Positions 18,364-26,856 of a stretch of DNA of 64,000 bases are shown one piece after another (the stretch's first letter is position 1; every line of letters begins with the position of its first letter). This DNA is from an uncultured Spirochaetota bacterium (lineage in GTDB: Bacteria; Spirochaetota; Spirochaetia; JAFGXN01): the NCBI GenBank assembly GCA_944388995.1, contig CALXKN010000006.1, forward strand, positions 37,434 through 101,433. The letters are read 5' to 3'. The position numbers were made by a program, and so were the translations under genes. The notes beneath the pieces are model-generated. The model saw only the letters and a program-made list of their open reading frames with translations. It was not told the origin of the DNA and made no database searches.

Positions 18364-19451
18364 AAAAAGTGATCGTCCTCGGCGCGACCGGCACCATCGG
18401 CCTCAATACGCTTTCGGTCATCGAGCACCTCGGCAGCGACTGGCAAGCAGACCTAATCACCGCATTTTCCCGCAAAACCGAACTGGAGCAGCTGGCCCGA
18501 CAATACAACGCCCGAACCTTCACCACCGACTCCGAAACGATGCTGAAAGAAATTCGAGAAAGTGACGCCGACATCGTCGTCAACGGCATCGCCGGAGCCG
18601 CCGGACTGCTGCCCTCATTTGAAACTGTGCGCTGCGGCAAACGGCTGGCGCTGGCCAACAAAGAAACCATCGTTATGGCAGGAGCCTTGCTGAAAACCGA
18701 AGCAGCGCGCAGCGGAGCCGAAATCATTCCCGTTGACTCCGAACATGCGGCTCTCTTCGAACTGCAGCGCACGGCCGCGCCGAATCAAATCCGCAAACTG
18801 ATCATTACCGCATCGGGCGGCGCCTTCCGCGACACGCCTCTCGAAGAACTGACACACGTTACCCCCGAACAGGCGCTGCATCATCCGACATGGAAAATGG
18901 GGCCCAAAATCACTGTCGACTCCGCCACCATGGCAAACAAAGGATTGGAAGTGATAGAAGCGGTCTATCTCTTCGACCGCCGTCCCGACGAAATCGAGGT
19001 TCTCATTCACCCGCAAAGCCGCATTCACGCGTTGATACAAACCGCTGAAGGAACCTTTACCGCTCAAATCTCAGCTCCTGACATGCGCATTCCGATTCAA
19101 AACGCTCTCACCTACCCCGAAAAAGCTGCAGCTCCGTCTCCCGACACCGACCTCACTGCCGAGGCGCTGACCTTTACCCGCCCCGACCCGCGCAAATACC
19201 CGATGCTGCCGCTGGCATTCCGCGCCGCCAAATCCGGTCTCTCTGCCGCCATAACCTACAACGCCGCCAACGAAATCGCCGTTGCCGCCTTCCTCGGACA
19301 CCGGCTGCCGTTTCTCTCCATCGCCCGACTCACCGAAGCCGTCCTCAACAAACCGCTGCCGCCCGCTCCCGCTTCGCTTGAAGAAGTACTGACCGTCGAC
19401 GCCTGCGCCCGCACCGCCGCCGACCAACTGCTCGCATCAAAAGCGTTTTAA
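18360..19451 (+). CDS. dxr: 1-deoxy-D-xylulose 5-phosphate reductoisomerase
   Basis: 363 residues. Dxr converts DXP to MEP with NADPH, the first committed step of the MEP pathway, which supplies the substrate of UppS. The Rossmann start KKVIVLGATGTIGLNTL, the active-site region PVDSEHAALFE, ITASGGAFRDTP, HPTWKMGPKITVDSATMANK and GLEVIEAVYLFD are all recognisable. In many bacteria, including treponemes, the site-2 protease gene rseP follows; here the operon ends and a dispersed GC-rich element begins 9 bases after the stop. Confidence 0.96.
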   Translation: MKKVIVLGATGTIGLNTLSVIEHLGSDWQADLITAFSRKTELEQLARQYNARTFTTDSETMLKEIRESDADIVVNGIAGAAGLLPSFETVRCGKRLALANKETIVMAGALLKTEAARSGAEIIPVDSEHAALFELQRTAAPNQIRKLIITASGGAFRDTPLEELTHVTPEQALHHPTWKMGPKITVDSATMANKGLEVIEAVYLFDRRPDEIEVLIHPQSRIHALIQTAEGTFTAQISAPDMRIPIQNALTYPEKAAAPSPDTDLTAEALTFTRPDPRKYPMLPLAFRAAKSGLSAAITYNAANEIAVAAFLGHRLPFLSIARLTEAVLNKPLPPAPASLEEVLTVDACARTAADQLLASKAF

Positions 19452-19460
19452 CTGAATTTA

Positions 19461-19604
19461 TTTGGGCGCGCGCCCCTGCGGGGCGCCGGGCTTTCCGCTG
19501 CAATTCGCGGCTTCCCTCCGCCTTTACAAAGGCAAAGCTTCCGCTTTGCCCTGCGCCTTTTTTCCGTCGGCCGCTCATTTCCGCTCCAATCCCTCGCGCT
19601 TTCG
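19461..19604 (+). repeat. Dispersed GC-rich hairpin element, type A, copy 2
   Basis: Starts with TTT-GGGCGCGCGCCCC 10 bases after the dxr stop, in the direction of dxr transcription. It has the stems GCGCCCC-TGC-GGGGCGC and GGCAAAGC-TTCC-GCTTTGCC, and the two boxes TTTCCGCTGCAATTCG and TTTCCGCTCCAATCCCTCGC. It is very close in sequence to copies at 22407-22561 and 50705-50851. Confidence 0.85.
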
Positions 19605-19639
19605 GTTTGTTTGCGGACGACTGCGGTCAAACCGCTGCG

Positions 19640-19668
19640 AAAAAAAAACGGAGCGCCGAAGCGCTCCG
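19640..19668 (-). terminator. Terminator of the InlB-repeat lipoprotein gene
   Basis: Minus-strand stem CGGAGCGC-TTCG-GCGCTCCG with a stable UUCG tetraloop, followed by eight or nine T. It begins 11 bases after the stop of the lipoprotein gene. Confidence 0.93.
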
Positions 19669-19678
19669 CGTAAGCGGT

Positions 19679-22126
19679 TTACATTCTCTTCGGAGAGAGG
19701 TAAATCCGTTTTCCGACAGGAATTTCATTCACGGTAATCGTACACTCAACCTTCGGACTTGCCTTTCCGCTCGGCACAATCTCAAGTGTGTAATCACCGG
19801 ACGTCACATCATAAATGTTAAATTCTATCGAAAAGAGACCGTCCGCTTTTCGACTTGTCGTAGGATACACACTGTCGACAGCACTGCCGCCTTTTGTTAC
19901 TGTCACATCAAAATCGGTAAAAATACCGAAAATCCGCTCAATCGGAACAGAAACCGAGACATATGAACTTTCACTCTCCCGGAACAGGGCAATTTGCGCC
20001 GTTTCATTTGACGGGTACAGACAAAACTCGTCGGCAGGAACCGTCGCGCTCACCGAAAATTTCTCTCCCTCAACCGTTGCCTCGACCGTCAGTTCATCGC
20101 CGGGACCGCAGACGTAATTGTATTCGTCGCCGTAAAGATAATCAAACGTGACGGTTTGTTTTTCGTCGTCAACGGAGCCATATTCATCTGTTGGAGCATT
20201 GTTTACAGATAAGGCCTTCACATCGAGATAAACGGACTCTCGGTTGTGTGTATATGGAACGGTCAGAACGTAATGGTTATCTTCAACGGTAACCGCCGCT
20301 TCCCCGAAGGCAAATTCCAGCGGCGCCTGCGTTTCTTCCCCCTTTACGGTAAAAGAAGTTTCGCTCTTCACCGCGCCGTCGACAACAAACTGCAGGCGGT
20401 ACTCTCCGGGAGCCAAAGGATATTCTTCTCCGGAATCCAGATCACCAAAATAGAAGTATCTCAACTCGCCAAAATATGTTGAAAAAATCTGTTTTTCTCC
20501 GGCTTTGTTCACTACAGAAAAATTTTCCGTATCCAGTGAAACAGTTCCCGGATCGGCAATTGCTAGCGAAGATGAGTCAGAATCTAAAATTTTTAAATCC
20601 AATTCCGCCGGAACTTCTTTCCAAATCAAAGAAACCTCCACCTCCTCCTCCGGCATGACGAATGCGTATCGCGTATAGTGCAGAACGAAATCGTATTCAT
20701 CATAATAATATGAATCAACGGTCCGGGTGACATTTACCGTCTGTCCGCTCTTTGTTTTTTTAATCTGAATGCCGTCGAGCCCCCACGCTTTTCCTTCTAA
20801 AGGCGGTTTAGTACACATTAGACGAAGCATGTCATCTGAGAAAAGGATTTCATCACCCGGAAGTGCGCTTTCCAGATCATCGGCTACACCGTTGCCGTCG
20901 GCATCGACATCGGGATCATCAGCAACTATAATCTTGTAATAATCGCTCATGCGAGCGCCGTTGAGGTTCCATTTGACGGCAACCGGTGTTTTCCATACAG
21001 CGGTAAAAGTTATGTTCGGCGCGGATGCCGGTACGGTGAACGTTTCACCGGATTCGTAAACGGTTCCGTTCCATTCCCAACCGAAAAGTCGAATCTCTTC
21101 ATTGTGTGAAACAGTATCCCAGTCAGACGGAAGAGGCAGCTCATTACCCACCCATAAACTCAACGGCTGCGAATAGTCGGGTGACAAATAGGAATTCCAC
21201 TCCGCGCCGGGGTTTACCTCCGTATTCAGATCGAATTTCACCGTCGACTGCTGTCTTTCTTTGAGAACGGCGTAAAAAACGTAACTGTAGCTGTCGGCCG
21301 GCAATTCCGAGCTCGAAATTGTTTTGCCCGGAAGATACTCTGCCTCCGCCGCGCTTTCCGTCAGCGCCCACCCCAGAAAGTCGGCGGTAATATCAGAGTA
21401 TTCTCTTTCCTTCACATCGGGCATCAGGATTGATTGAGTATGTTCATTAATCGTATACGACCAGCTCTCCGCATCAACATCCCAACCGCTATTCCCATCG
21501 ATTTCAAACTGAACGGTTTTTGTCTTCGGTTTGGTAGGAAGATAAGCGGCGTAGAAAGTCAGCGGCGTACCGTCAACTTTGATCGCTGTTCCCGGTCCGA
21601 GAATGTCGCCGCTTTCATCGGCCGTCTTCCGCCAGCCGGCAAAGTATTTTCCGCTCTCTTTAACAGCAAAAAGGTCATCGCCGTCTGCCAGAACGATATA
21701 ACCGTCTTGGTTCAGCGCGTCAACCGTGACCGTTTTGCCGTTTTCCACCATGGGATTGTAGGTCACCGTCATGCGGCCGCGCTCCCAGATTGCATAATAA
21801 GTATAAGGACTCTTGGAATAAACAAGTTCCTTTTCTCCCGGTTGAGAAAGTTGATCAGAAGACGTAGCATTTTTGTTCGTCGACCAGCCGACAAACGCAT
21901 AGTTTTCCCTTGTAAACGGATTCTCGGGAAAGGTAAACTCTTCGGCAAAACGGACGGTGTAGTCAAATGCACTGCCGCTGCCGCCGTTGGGTTCAAAACG
22001 GTAAACGATTCCTTGAACGCTTCCATCCGTGTCAGTCGGATTTTCCGGAACTACAGGCGGCGGCGGAGGACAGGCAACTGCCGTCAACAACGTAAAAATT
22101 AAAGTGAATAAACGGTATTTTTCCAT
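19679..22126 (-). CDS. Large lipoprotein with InlB-type (Listeria-Bacteroides) repeats
   Basis: 815 residues. The start MEKYRLFTLIFTLLTAVAC is a lipoprotein signal with the lipid cysteine at residue 19, followed by PPPPPVVPENP. At least four units of the flexible beta-grasp repeat follow, recognisable by a beginning such as YRFEPNGG, a middle YAFVGWSTN, YFAGWRKT, FLGWALT or RLFGWEWN, and an end in the style of YAIWE, YAAYL or FTAVW. An aspartate-rich loop (DPDVDADGNGVADDLE) looks like a calcium-binding site. The second half has several beta-sandwich-like segments. Such proteins are usually displayed at the cell surface and bind ligands; the ligand is unknown. AAGGAG 7-8 bases upstream sits in a small hairpin, and a 43-base poly-G/A tract lies 29 bases before the start. 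Confidence 0.85.
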   Translation of the reverse strand: MEKYRLFTLIFTLLTAVACPPPPPVVPENPTDTDGSVQGIVYRFEPNGGSGSAFDYTVRFAEEFTFPENPFTRENYAFVGWSTNKNATSSDQLSQPGEKELVYSKSPYTYYAIWERGRMTVTYNPMVENGKTVTVDALNQDGYIVLADGDDLFAVKESGKYFAGWRKTADESGDILGPGTAIKVDGTPLTFYAAYLPTKPKTKTVQFEIDGNSGWDVDAESWSYTINEHTQSILMPDVKEREYSDITADFLGWALTESAAEAEYLPGKTISSSELPADSYSYVFYAVLKERQQSTVKFDLNTEVNPGAEWNSYLSPDYSQPLSLWVGNELPLPSDWDTVSHNEEIRLFGWEWNGTVYESGETFTVPASAPNITFTAVWKTPVAVKWNLNGARMSDYYKIIVADDPDVDADGNGVADDLESALPGDEILFSDDMLRLMCTKPPLEGKAWGLDGIQIKKTKSGQTVNVTRTVDSYYYDEYDFVLHYTRYAFVMPEEEVEVSLIWKEVPAELDLKILDSDSSSLAIADPGTVSLDTENFSVVNKAGEKQIFSTYFGELRYFYFGDLDSGEEYPLAPGEYRLQFVVDGAVKSETSFTVKGEETQAPLEFAFGEAAVTVEDNHYVLTVPYTHNRESVYLDVKALSVNNAPTDEYGSVDDEKQTVTFDYLYGDEYNYVCGPGDELTVEATVEGEKFSVSATVPADEFCLYPSNETAQIALFRESESSYVSVSVPIERIFGIFTDFDVTVTKGGSAVDSVYPTTSRKADGLFSIEFNIYDVTSGDYTLEIVPSGKASPKVECTITVNEIPVGKRIYLSPKRM

Positions 22127-22132
22127 ATTATA

Positions 22133-22147
22133 ACTCCTTAACGGAGT
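22133..22147 (-). promoter_or_regulatory. Hairpin covering the lipoprotein ribosome-binding site
   Basis: On the minus strand ACTCC-GTTAA-GGAGT is a perfect 5-base-pair inverted repeat; its 3' arm contains the GGAG of the Shine-Dalgarno sequence, 7-8 bases before the ATG. A TAGACT at 22145-22150 is a possible -10 box. Confidence 0.5.
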
Positions 22148-22154
22148 CTACCAC

Positions 22155-22197
22155 GGGGGGGGGGGGGGGGGGGGGAGGGGGGGGGGGGGGGGGGGGG
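22155..22197. repeat. Long poly-G tract (G21-A-G21)
   Basis: The plus strand has 21 G, one A and 21 G. It lies 29-71 bases upstream of the lipoprotein start codon on the minus strand (poly-C in the coding direction) and so covers the expected spacer, -35 and upstream promoter region. Homopolymers of this size are unstable in replication and hard to sequence, so the exact length should be taken as approximate. Confidence 0.9.
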
Positions 22198-22244
22198 TCG
22201 AGAGGTTTTTGAAAAAAAGAGAAAATTTCAGAGAAACACCGGCG

Positions 22245-22386
22245 CACCGATCCGCCAAAGACCGTTCCCAAACGGGAACAAAGGTTGCAGGAAAAGGCAT
22301 AAAATATTGCGTTGAAGGCGGCGGATTCTCAAAAGCCCTGAAATTCTGCCGAAGTCAGAATGAGGCGTTAAAAGACGGCGGACCCG
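22245..22386 (-). repeat. Unit C repeat array
   Basis: Read on the minus strand, units begin CGGGTCCGCCGTC and GAATCCGCCGCC and a partial third begins CGGATCGG. The first contains TTAACGC...TTCTGACTTCGGC, the second CAACGCAATATTTTATGCC and CCTTTGTTCCCG. The same unit order follows the type A element at 9686-9841. Confidence 0.6.
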
Positions 22387-22406
22387 CAAACGGACGTCAG
22401 AGCCGC

Positions 22407-22561
22407 CGAAGGCGCGGGGGATTGGAGCGGAAATGAGCGGCCGACGGAAAGGCGGCGCGCGGCAAAGCGGGCAGCTTTGCCGCGGTTGAAGGTGCGGGAG
22501 GCCGCGAATTGCAGCGGAAAGCCCGGCGCCCCGCCTGCGGGGCGCGCGCCCTGAAAAAAAT
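22407..22561 (-). repeat. Dispersed GC-rich hairpin element, type A, copy 3
   Basis: Minus-oriented, starting with a run of T and CAGGGCGCGCGCC about 55 bases after the carB stop. First stem GCGCCCCGC-AG-GCGGGGCGC, second stem GGCAAAGC-TGCCC-GCTTTGCC, boxes TTTCCGCTGCAATTCG and TTTCCGCTCCAATCCC. The first stem is longer than in the other copies but pairs fully. Confidence 0.85.
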
Positions 22562-22615
22562 TCAGAGAGGAAAGCCCCGGCATTCTCCGATACACCGAAG
22601 AGGCCGGAAGGCGGC

Positions 22616-25600
22616 TTACAGTTCCCGAATCGCGGCGTGATACATCTGCAGCGATCGGACGGTTCCCGACCGGTTCATGCCGGAAGCGATGCCTTTGACG
22701 GCCGCACGCGCGCCGGCCAACGTCGTGATGTACGGCACCCGGTACTTCAGAGCGGCTTTGCGGATCGCCTCTTCGTCGGCGACGGCGTTGCGGCGGGCGC
22801 TCGGCGTGTTGATTGCCAGGCAAACTTCCCGGTTGACAATGAGGTCCACCACATTCGGCCGGCCTTCGTTGATTTTGGCGACCGTCTGACAGTCAACCCC
22901 GCCGGCGCGCAGGAACGCGGCTGTTCCTTCCGTCGCCAAAATCTGAAAACCGAGGTCGGAAAACGCTTTCGCAATTGACAACGCCTCGGCCGCCTGCGAC
23001 GTCTTTTCCGAAAGACTGATTAAAATGCGGGCACCGGCTTTCGGTTCCGGAAGTTTCATGCCGACGGCTTCCTGAGATTTGCAGAACGCCGAACCGAACT
23101 GATCGGAAAGTCCCAAAACCTCTCCGGTTGATCTCATTTCCGGTCCGAGCACGGGATCCACATTCGGAAACTTGTCAAACGGGAAAATTGCTTCTTTCGC
23201 CCCATAGTGAGGAATTATTTTTGCTTTCAAATTCAGCGATTTCAGCGACTCGCCGAGCATCAGCCTCGTTGCCAACTGAGCCATCTGAGTATTGCAGACC
23301 TTCGAGACCAACGGAACGGTGCGGCTGGCGCGCGGATTGGCCTCCAGCACATAGACTTTTCCGTCTTCCACCGCGTACTGAATGTTCATTAATCCGCAGA
23401 CTTTCAGCGTCCGGGCAATTTTTTCGGTGTATTCCTGAATGGTTTTCAGCGTCTTTTCGTCAAGTGAAACAGGCGGAATGACGCATGCCGAATCGCCGGA
23501 GTGAACGCCCGCCAACTCAATGTGCTCCATGACGGCGGGAATAAAAACGTCTTTTCCGTCGGAAAGCGCATCGGCCTCACACTCCAGCGCATTACGCAGA
23601 AAACGGTCAATTAAAAGCGGGCGGTCAGGTGTGACACCGACAGCTTTCGCAACGTATTCAAGCAGCATATCGCGGTCGTAAATCACCTCCATACCGCGGC
23701 CGCCGAGAACAAACGACGGGCGAATCATCAACGGATAACCGATCTTTTCGGCCGCCTCCAACGCCTCCTCTTCATTGGCTGCCATCGCCGACTCCGGCAT
23801 CGGAATTTCGAGTTTTTCCATCATGCGGCGAAACAGATCGCGGTCTTCAGCCGCATCAATGCTGTCAATTCCCGTTCCAAGAATTTTTACCCCCGCTTCT
23901 GAGAGTTCACGGGCAATGTTCAGCGGCGTTTGACCTCCGAACTGAACAATAACGCCGGCAGGCTTCTCTTTTTCGTAGATTTGAAGAACATCTTCCGCCG
24001 TAATCGGCTCGAAATACAGTTTTGTACTGGTGTCATAGTCTGTCGAAACGGTCTCGGGGTTGCAGTTGACCATAATCGTCTCGTAACCGGCGTCGCGCAG
24101 TGCAAAAGCGGCGTGGACGCAGCAGTAATCGAATTCGATTCCTTGTCCGATACGGTTGGGACCGCCGCCGAGAATCATGATTTTCTTCGGATTGGCGCTG
24201 ACGGGCGACTCATCCGGCACATTGTATGTCGAATAGTAATAGAAGGTATTTTCTTTTCCCGAAACAGGAACGGCGCACCACCCTTCTTTCACGCCCAACG
24301 CCGTCCGCCGTTCGCGCACGGTTTTTTCTGAAATTCCCAGAATCTTTGCCAGATATTTATCGGAAAACCCATCTTTCTTCGCCCGAATCAGCAATTCATC
24401 AGAGGGCAGCTGTCCCGGAGTTTGAAGGATCTCCTCTTCCAGTTCAACCAATTCCCGCATTTGATGAATAAAATACTCTTTAACGAAGGTGATGCGGCTC
24501 AATTCGCGGTCCCCGGCGCCTTTTCGAATCGCTTCGTAAAGCTGAAAATACCGCTCGCTTGACGGCGTTTTCAGCATCTCCAAAAGCTGCGACAGCGGAC
24601 GTTCGTGAAAGTCTTTAGCGAAGCCCAATCCGGAACGGCCGTTTTCCAGCCCGCGGATCGCTTTCTGAAACGTCTCTTTGAAAGTTTTTCCGATCGCCAT
24701 CACTTCGCCGACCGCCTTCATTTGAGTACCGAGCAAATCTTCCACACCGCGGAATTTTTCAAACGCCCAGCGGGCAAACTTCAGTACGACGTAATCGCCC
24801 GACGGTGTGTATTTTTCCAATGAACCGTCACGCCAATACGGAAACTGATCTAAAGTCATGCCGGCTGCCAATTTGGCGGAGATCAGCGCAATCGGGAAAC
24901 CGGTCGCCTTTGAGGCCAAAGCCGACGAACGGGACGTCCGCGGATTGATTTCGATAATGACGACACGGCCGCTCTCCGGGTCGTGAGCAAACTGCACGTT
25001 CGTTCCTCCGATAACACCGATGGACTCAACGATTTTAAATGCCGTCTCACGCAAACGCTCTTCCAGCTCTTTCGATATGGTCAAAAACGGCGCGGCGCAG
25101 AACGAATCGCCGGTGTGAACGCCGACCGCGTCGATGTTTTCAATGAAGCAGACGGCAATCATCTGATTTTTACTGTCGCGGACCACTTCGACTTCCAGCT
25201 CTTCCCAGCCGAGAATCGATTCTTCTATTAAACACTGGTGAGTCAACGAAAGTTCCAGTCCTCGACCGACTGTCGTGCGCAACTCCTCGACATTGTAGAC
25301 CAATCCGCCGCCTGCGCCGCCCATTGTGTATGCGGGACGGACAACTACCGGATAATTAAGTCTTTTGGCAATCTCTTCGGCCTCTTTCACCGACCAAGCG
25401 ATGTCGGAGCGGGGTGTTTCAACTCCGAGACGAGTCATCGTCTCTTTGAAAACTTCGCGATCCTCTCCGCGTTCGATTGCGTCTAAATTGACGCCGATGA
25501 CCTTAACTCCGTATTTTTCAAGAACGCCGGCTTTGTTCAGCTCGCACGCCAAATTCAGACCGGTTTGTCCTCCAAGATTTGGCAGCAATCCATCAGGACG

Positions 25601-25858
25601 CTCCGTTTCAATGATCTGCGTCAGGCGCTTCAAATTCAACGGCTCGATGTACGTTGCATCGGCCATCACAGGATCAGTCATAATCGTCGCCGGATTCGAG
25701 TTGACCAGCACGACCTTGTATCCGTTTTCCCTTAACGCTTTACACGCCTGGGTCCCCGAATAGTCAAATTCGCAAGCCTGTCCGATCACAATCGGACCCG
25801 AACCGATAATCAAAATCTTCGAACCGGGTTTTAACGGCGTTTCGCCCGCTGCTGCCAT
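22616..25858 (-). CDS. carB: Carbamoyl-phosphate synthase large subunit
   Basis: 1080 residues, the usual length. It makes carbamoyl phosphate for pyrimidine and arginine synthesis with the glutaminase CarA, which is not in this window. Both ATP-grasp halves are intact: first half KILIIGSGPIVIGQACEFDY, NLGGQTGLNLACEL, EINPRTSRSSALASKATG; second half IMILGGGPNRIGQGIEFDYC, QFGGQTPLNIAREL, ANPRASRTVPLVSKV; then the C-terminal MGS-like regulatory domain with LATEGTAAFLRA and CLAINTPSA. The ATG at 25858 is chosen over a GTG two codons upstream because AGGAGG lies 5 bases before it. An extended -10 (TGA-TAAAGT) lies at 25880-25888. Confidence 0.97.
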   Translation of the reverse strand: MAAAGETPLKPGSKILIIGSGPIVIGQACEFDYSGTQACKALRENGYKVVLVNSNPATIMTDPVMADATYIEPLNLKRLTQIIETERPDGLLPNLGGQTGLNLACELNKAGVLEKYGVKVIGVNLDAIERGEDREVFKETMTRLGVETPRSDIAWSVKEAEEIAKRLNYPVVVRPAYTMGGAGGGLVYNVEELRTTVGRGLELSLTHQCLIEESILGWEELEVEVVRDSKNQMIAVCFIENIDAVGVHTGDSFCAAPFLTISKELEERLRETAFKIVESIGVIGGTNVQFAHDPESGRVVIIEINPRTSRSSALASKATGFPIALISAKLAAGMTLDQFPYWRDGSLEKYTPSGDYVVLKFARWAFEKFRGVEDLLGTQMKAVGEVMAIGKTFKETFQKAIRGLENGRSGLGFAKDFHERPLSQLLEMLKTPSSERYFQLYEAIRKGAGDRELSRITFVKEYFIHQMRELVELEEEILQTPGQLPSDELLIRAKKDGFSDKYLAKILGISEKTVRERRTALGVKEGWCAVPVSGKENTFYYYSTYNVPDESPVSANPKKIMILGGGPNRIGQGIEFDYCCVHAAFALRDAGYETIMVNCNPETVSTDYDTSTKLYFEPITAEDVLQIYEKEKPAGVIVQFGGQTPLNIARELSEAGVKILGTGIDSIDAAEDRDLFRRMMEKLEIPMPESAMAANEEEALEAAEKIGYPLMIRPSFVLGGRGMEVIYDRDMLLEYVAKAVGVTPDRPLLIDRFLRNALECEADALSDGKDVFIPAVMEHIELAGVHSGDSACVIPPVSLDEKTLKTIQEYTEKIARTLKVCGLMNIQYAVEDGKVYVLEANPRASRTVPLVSKVCNTQMAQLATRLMLGESLKSLNLKAKIIPHYGAKEAIFPFDKFPNVDPVLGPEMRSTGEVLGLSDQFGSAFCKSQEAVGMKLPEPKAGARILISLSEKTSQAAEALSIAKAFSDLGFQILATEGTAAFLRAGGVDCQTVAKINEGRPNVVDLIVNREVCLAINTPSARRNAVADEEAIRKAALKYRVPYITTLAGARAAVKGIASGMNRSGTVRSLQMYHAAIREL

Positions 25859-25879
25859 GGACACCTCCTAAATCATTTC

Positions 25880-25888
25880 ACTTTATCA
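25880..25888 (-). promoter_or_regulatory. Extended -10 box of carB
   Basis: TGA-TAAAGT on the minus strand inside TGTGATAAAGTGAA, the same string as before ispG. Here, unlike at ispG, a leader of about 15 bases with AGGAGG follows. No convincing -35 is seen. Confidence 0.4.
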
Positions 25889-25978
25889 CATTACGAAAAA
25901 AAAATCGACCGTTTTTCGGAAAGAAATCGGGAATTTGAAAGAAGAGAAAAATGCAAACCAAGAATTTGAACGGAGATG

Positions 25979-26812
25979 TTACGGAATGGACTCCGCCGGC
26001 GGCTGAAACCCTTCGAACGAGGCGCTCCAAACTCGGTCCGTTACATTCAAATGAAAAAGGGCGACAGGATCGCATGTCTGAGAGTCGTACCCTTCCCAGT
26101 CAACGGTAAATTCGACGTTTTCGCGGGCATAAAGATAGGCCGGAACGTAAAAGAAAATCAAGTAAACGACGGCGGTTGTGGTGCCGGCAGACTGAGACAT
26201 GACGTAAAGCGATTCGTCTCCGATGTAATAATCGATTCCGGATTTGTATCGAGCAACGTCCCGCTTCTCCCAAAACATGGAGCTATCCGTGATTCCGTAT
26301 TTGCCGCAAAAACCGTAGTTTGCTATGTAGCCCTCGGGACGCTCCGCACCGTCAATCAGATAACCGCTTGCCGTTGTTCCGAATGCATCGTACTGAAACT
26401 CCAACCCGGTGACGTGGGTAAAATCATCTTGCCACAATCCTCCGGAAGAGTCGGTAATATCAAAACGCAATCGAATTTGGACTTTATGCGAAGAATTCGG
26501 AATTTCTTCACCAGGAACTTCTTCACCAGGAACTTCTTCACCAGGAATTTCTTCACCAGGAACTTCTTCACCCGGAACTTCTTCACCCGGAACTTCTTCA
26601 CCCGGAACTTCTTCACCCGGAACTTCTTCGCCCGGAACTTCTTCACCAGGAACTTCTTCACCAGGAATTTCTTCGCCCGGAACTTCCTCACTGCCGGAGC
26701 TTCCGCCGATTTCAATCGCACCGAACCCCTCGCCGATACTTTTCCAATCGGGGCAAGCACTCAGCATTGCGATCGAAAAAAACGCAAAAAACAACAGCCT
26801 TAAACGGTTCAT
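25979..26812 (-). CDS. Lipoprotein with tandem Pro-Gly-Glu-Glu-Val/Ile repeats
   Basis: 277 residues. MNRLRLLFFAFFSIAMLSAC is a lipoprotein signal with lipobox LSAC; the mature protein starts CPDW. From about residue 40 to 105 the sequence is a string of some twelve five-residue repeats PGEEV or PGEEI encoded by a 15-base tandem repeat (26512-26690). This should form an extended acidic stalk. The remaining roughly 170 residues form a beta-rich domain with no family I recognise. A consensus promoter overlaps the start so that the mRNA should be leaderless. A stalk on a lipid anchor fits a surface-exposed protein. The number of repeats could change without loss of frame. Confidence 0.8.
   Translation of the reverse strand: MNRLRLLFFAFFSIAMLSACPDWKSIGEGFGAIEIGGSSGSEEVPGEEIPGEEVPGEEVPGEEVPGEEVPGEEVPGEEVPGEEVPGEEIPGEEVPGEEVPGEEIPNSSHKVQIRLRFDITDSSGGLWQDDFTHVTGLEFQYDAFGTTASGYLIDGAERPEGYIANYGFCGKYGITDSSMFWEKRDVARYKSGIDYYIGDESLYVMSQSAGTTTAVVYLIFFYVPAYLYARENVEFTVDWEGYDSQTCDPVALFHLNVTDRVWSASFEGFQPPAESIP
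26512..26690 (-). repeat. 15-base in-frame tandem repeat
   Basis: About twelve copies of the plus-strand unit CCAGGAACTTCTTCA with two main variants (CCAGG or CCCGG) and AATT instead of AACT at three positions. The copies form two blocks of CCAGG type around a block of CCCGG type, as expected from duplication inside the array. It encodes the PGEE(V/I) stalk of the lipoprotein. Confidence 0.95.
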
Positions 26813-26819
26813 ATGTTTA

Positions 26820-26849
26820 ATTATAACCGCCGTTAAGGAAAACTGTCAA
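26820..26849 (-). promoter_or_regulatory. Consensus promoter of the PGEE-repeat lipoprotein
   Basis: Minus-strand TTGACA (26844-26849), 18-base spacer, TATAAT (26820-26825). The ATG begins 7 bases after the -10 box, so transcription should start at or next to the A of the ATG; no ribosome-binding site is present. Confidence 0.85.
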
Positions 26850-26856
26850 TAATTTT

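Larger units (their letters stand above)
22198..22615. other. Repeat-filled region between carB and the lipoprotein gene
   Basis: No gene is seen. From the carB side it contains an imperfect hairpin downstream of the stop, the type A element at 22407-22561, a unit C array at 22245-22386 with an embedded inverted repeat GTTCCC-AAAC-GGGAAC, and a short AT-rich stretch up to the poly-G tract. Confidence 0.75.

Noticed and set aside
22155..22197. The poly-G tract as a pure sequencing artefact
   Set aside because: Its exact length may be wrong, but a second, shorter tract of the same Gn-A-Gm form before gtrA argues that such tracts are real in this genome.
25900..25978. Possible terminator after the PGEE lipoprotein gene, with a run of A on the plus strand near 25895-25903
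   Set aside because: The stem next to the run is only about three base pairs, so it was not called.
26512..26690. Regular short repeats that look like a CRISPR array
   Set aside because: The period is 15 bases without spacers and the repeat is in frame in a lipoprotein gene; no cas genes are present.
26356..26852. Repeat-rich open frames in other frames and on the plus strand across the 15-bp repeat
   Set aside because: A repeat of a multiple of three bases keeps every frame open; only the minus-strand frame has a lipoprotein signal and a promoter.
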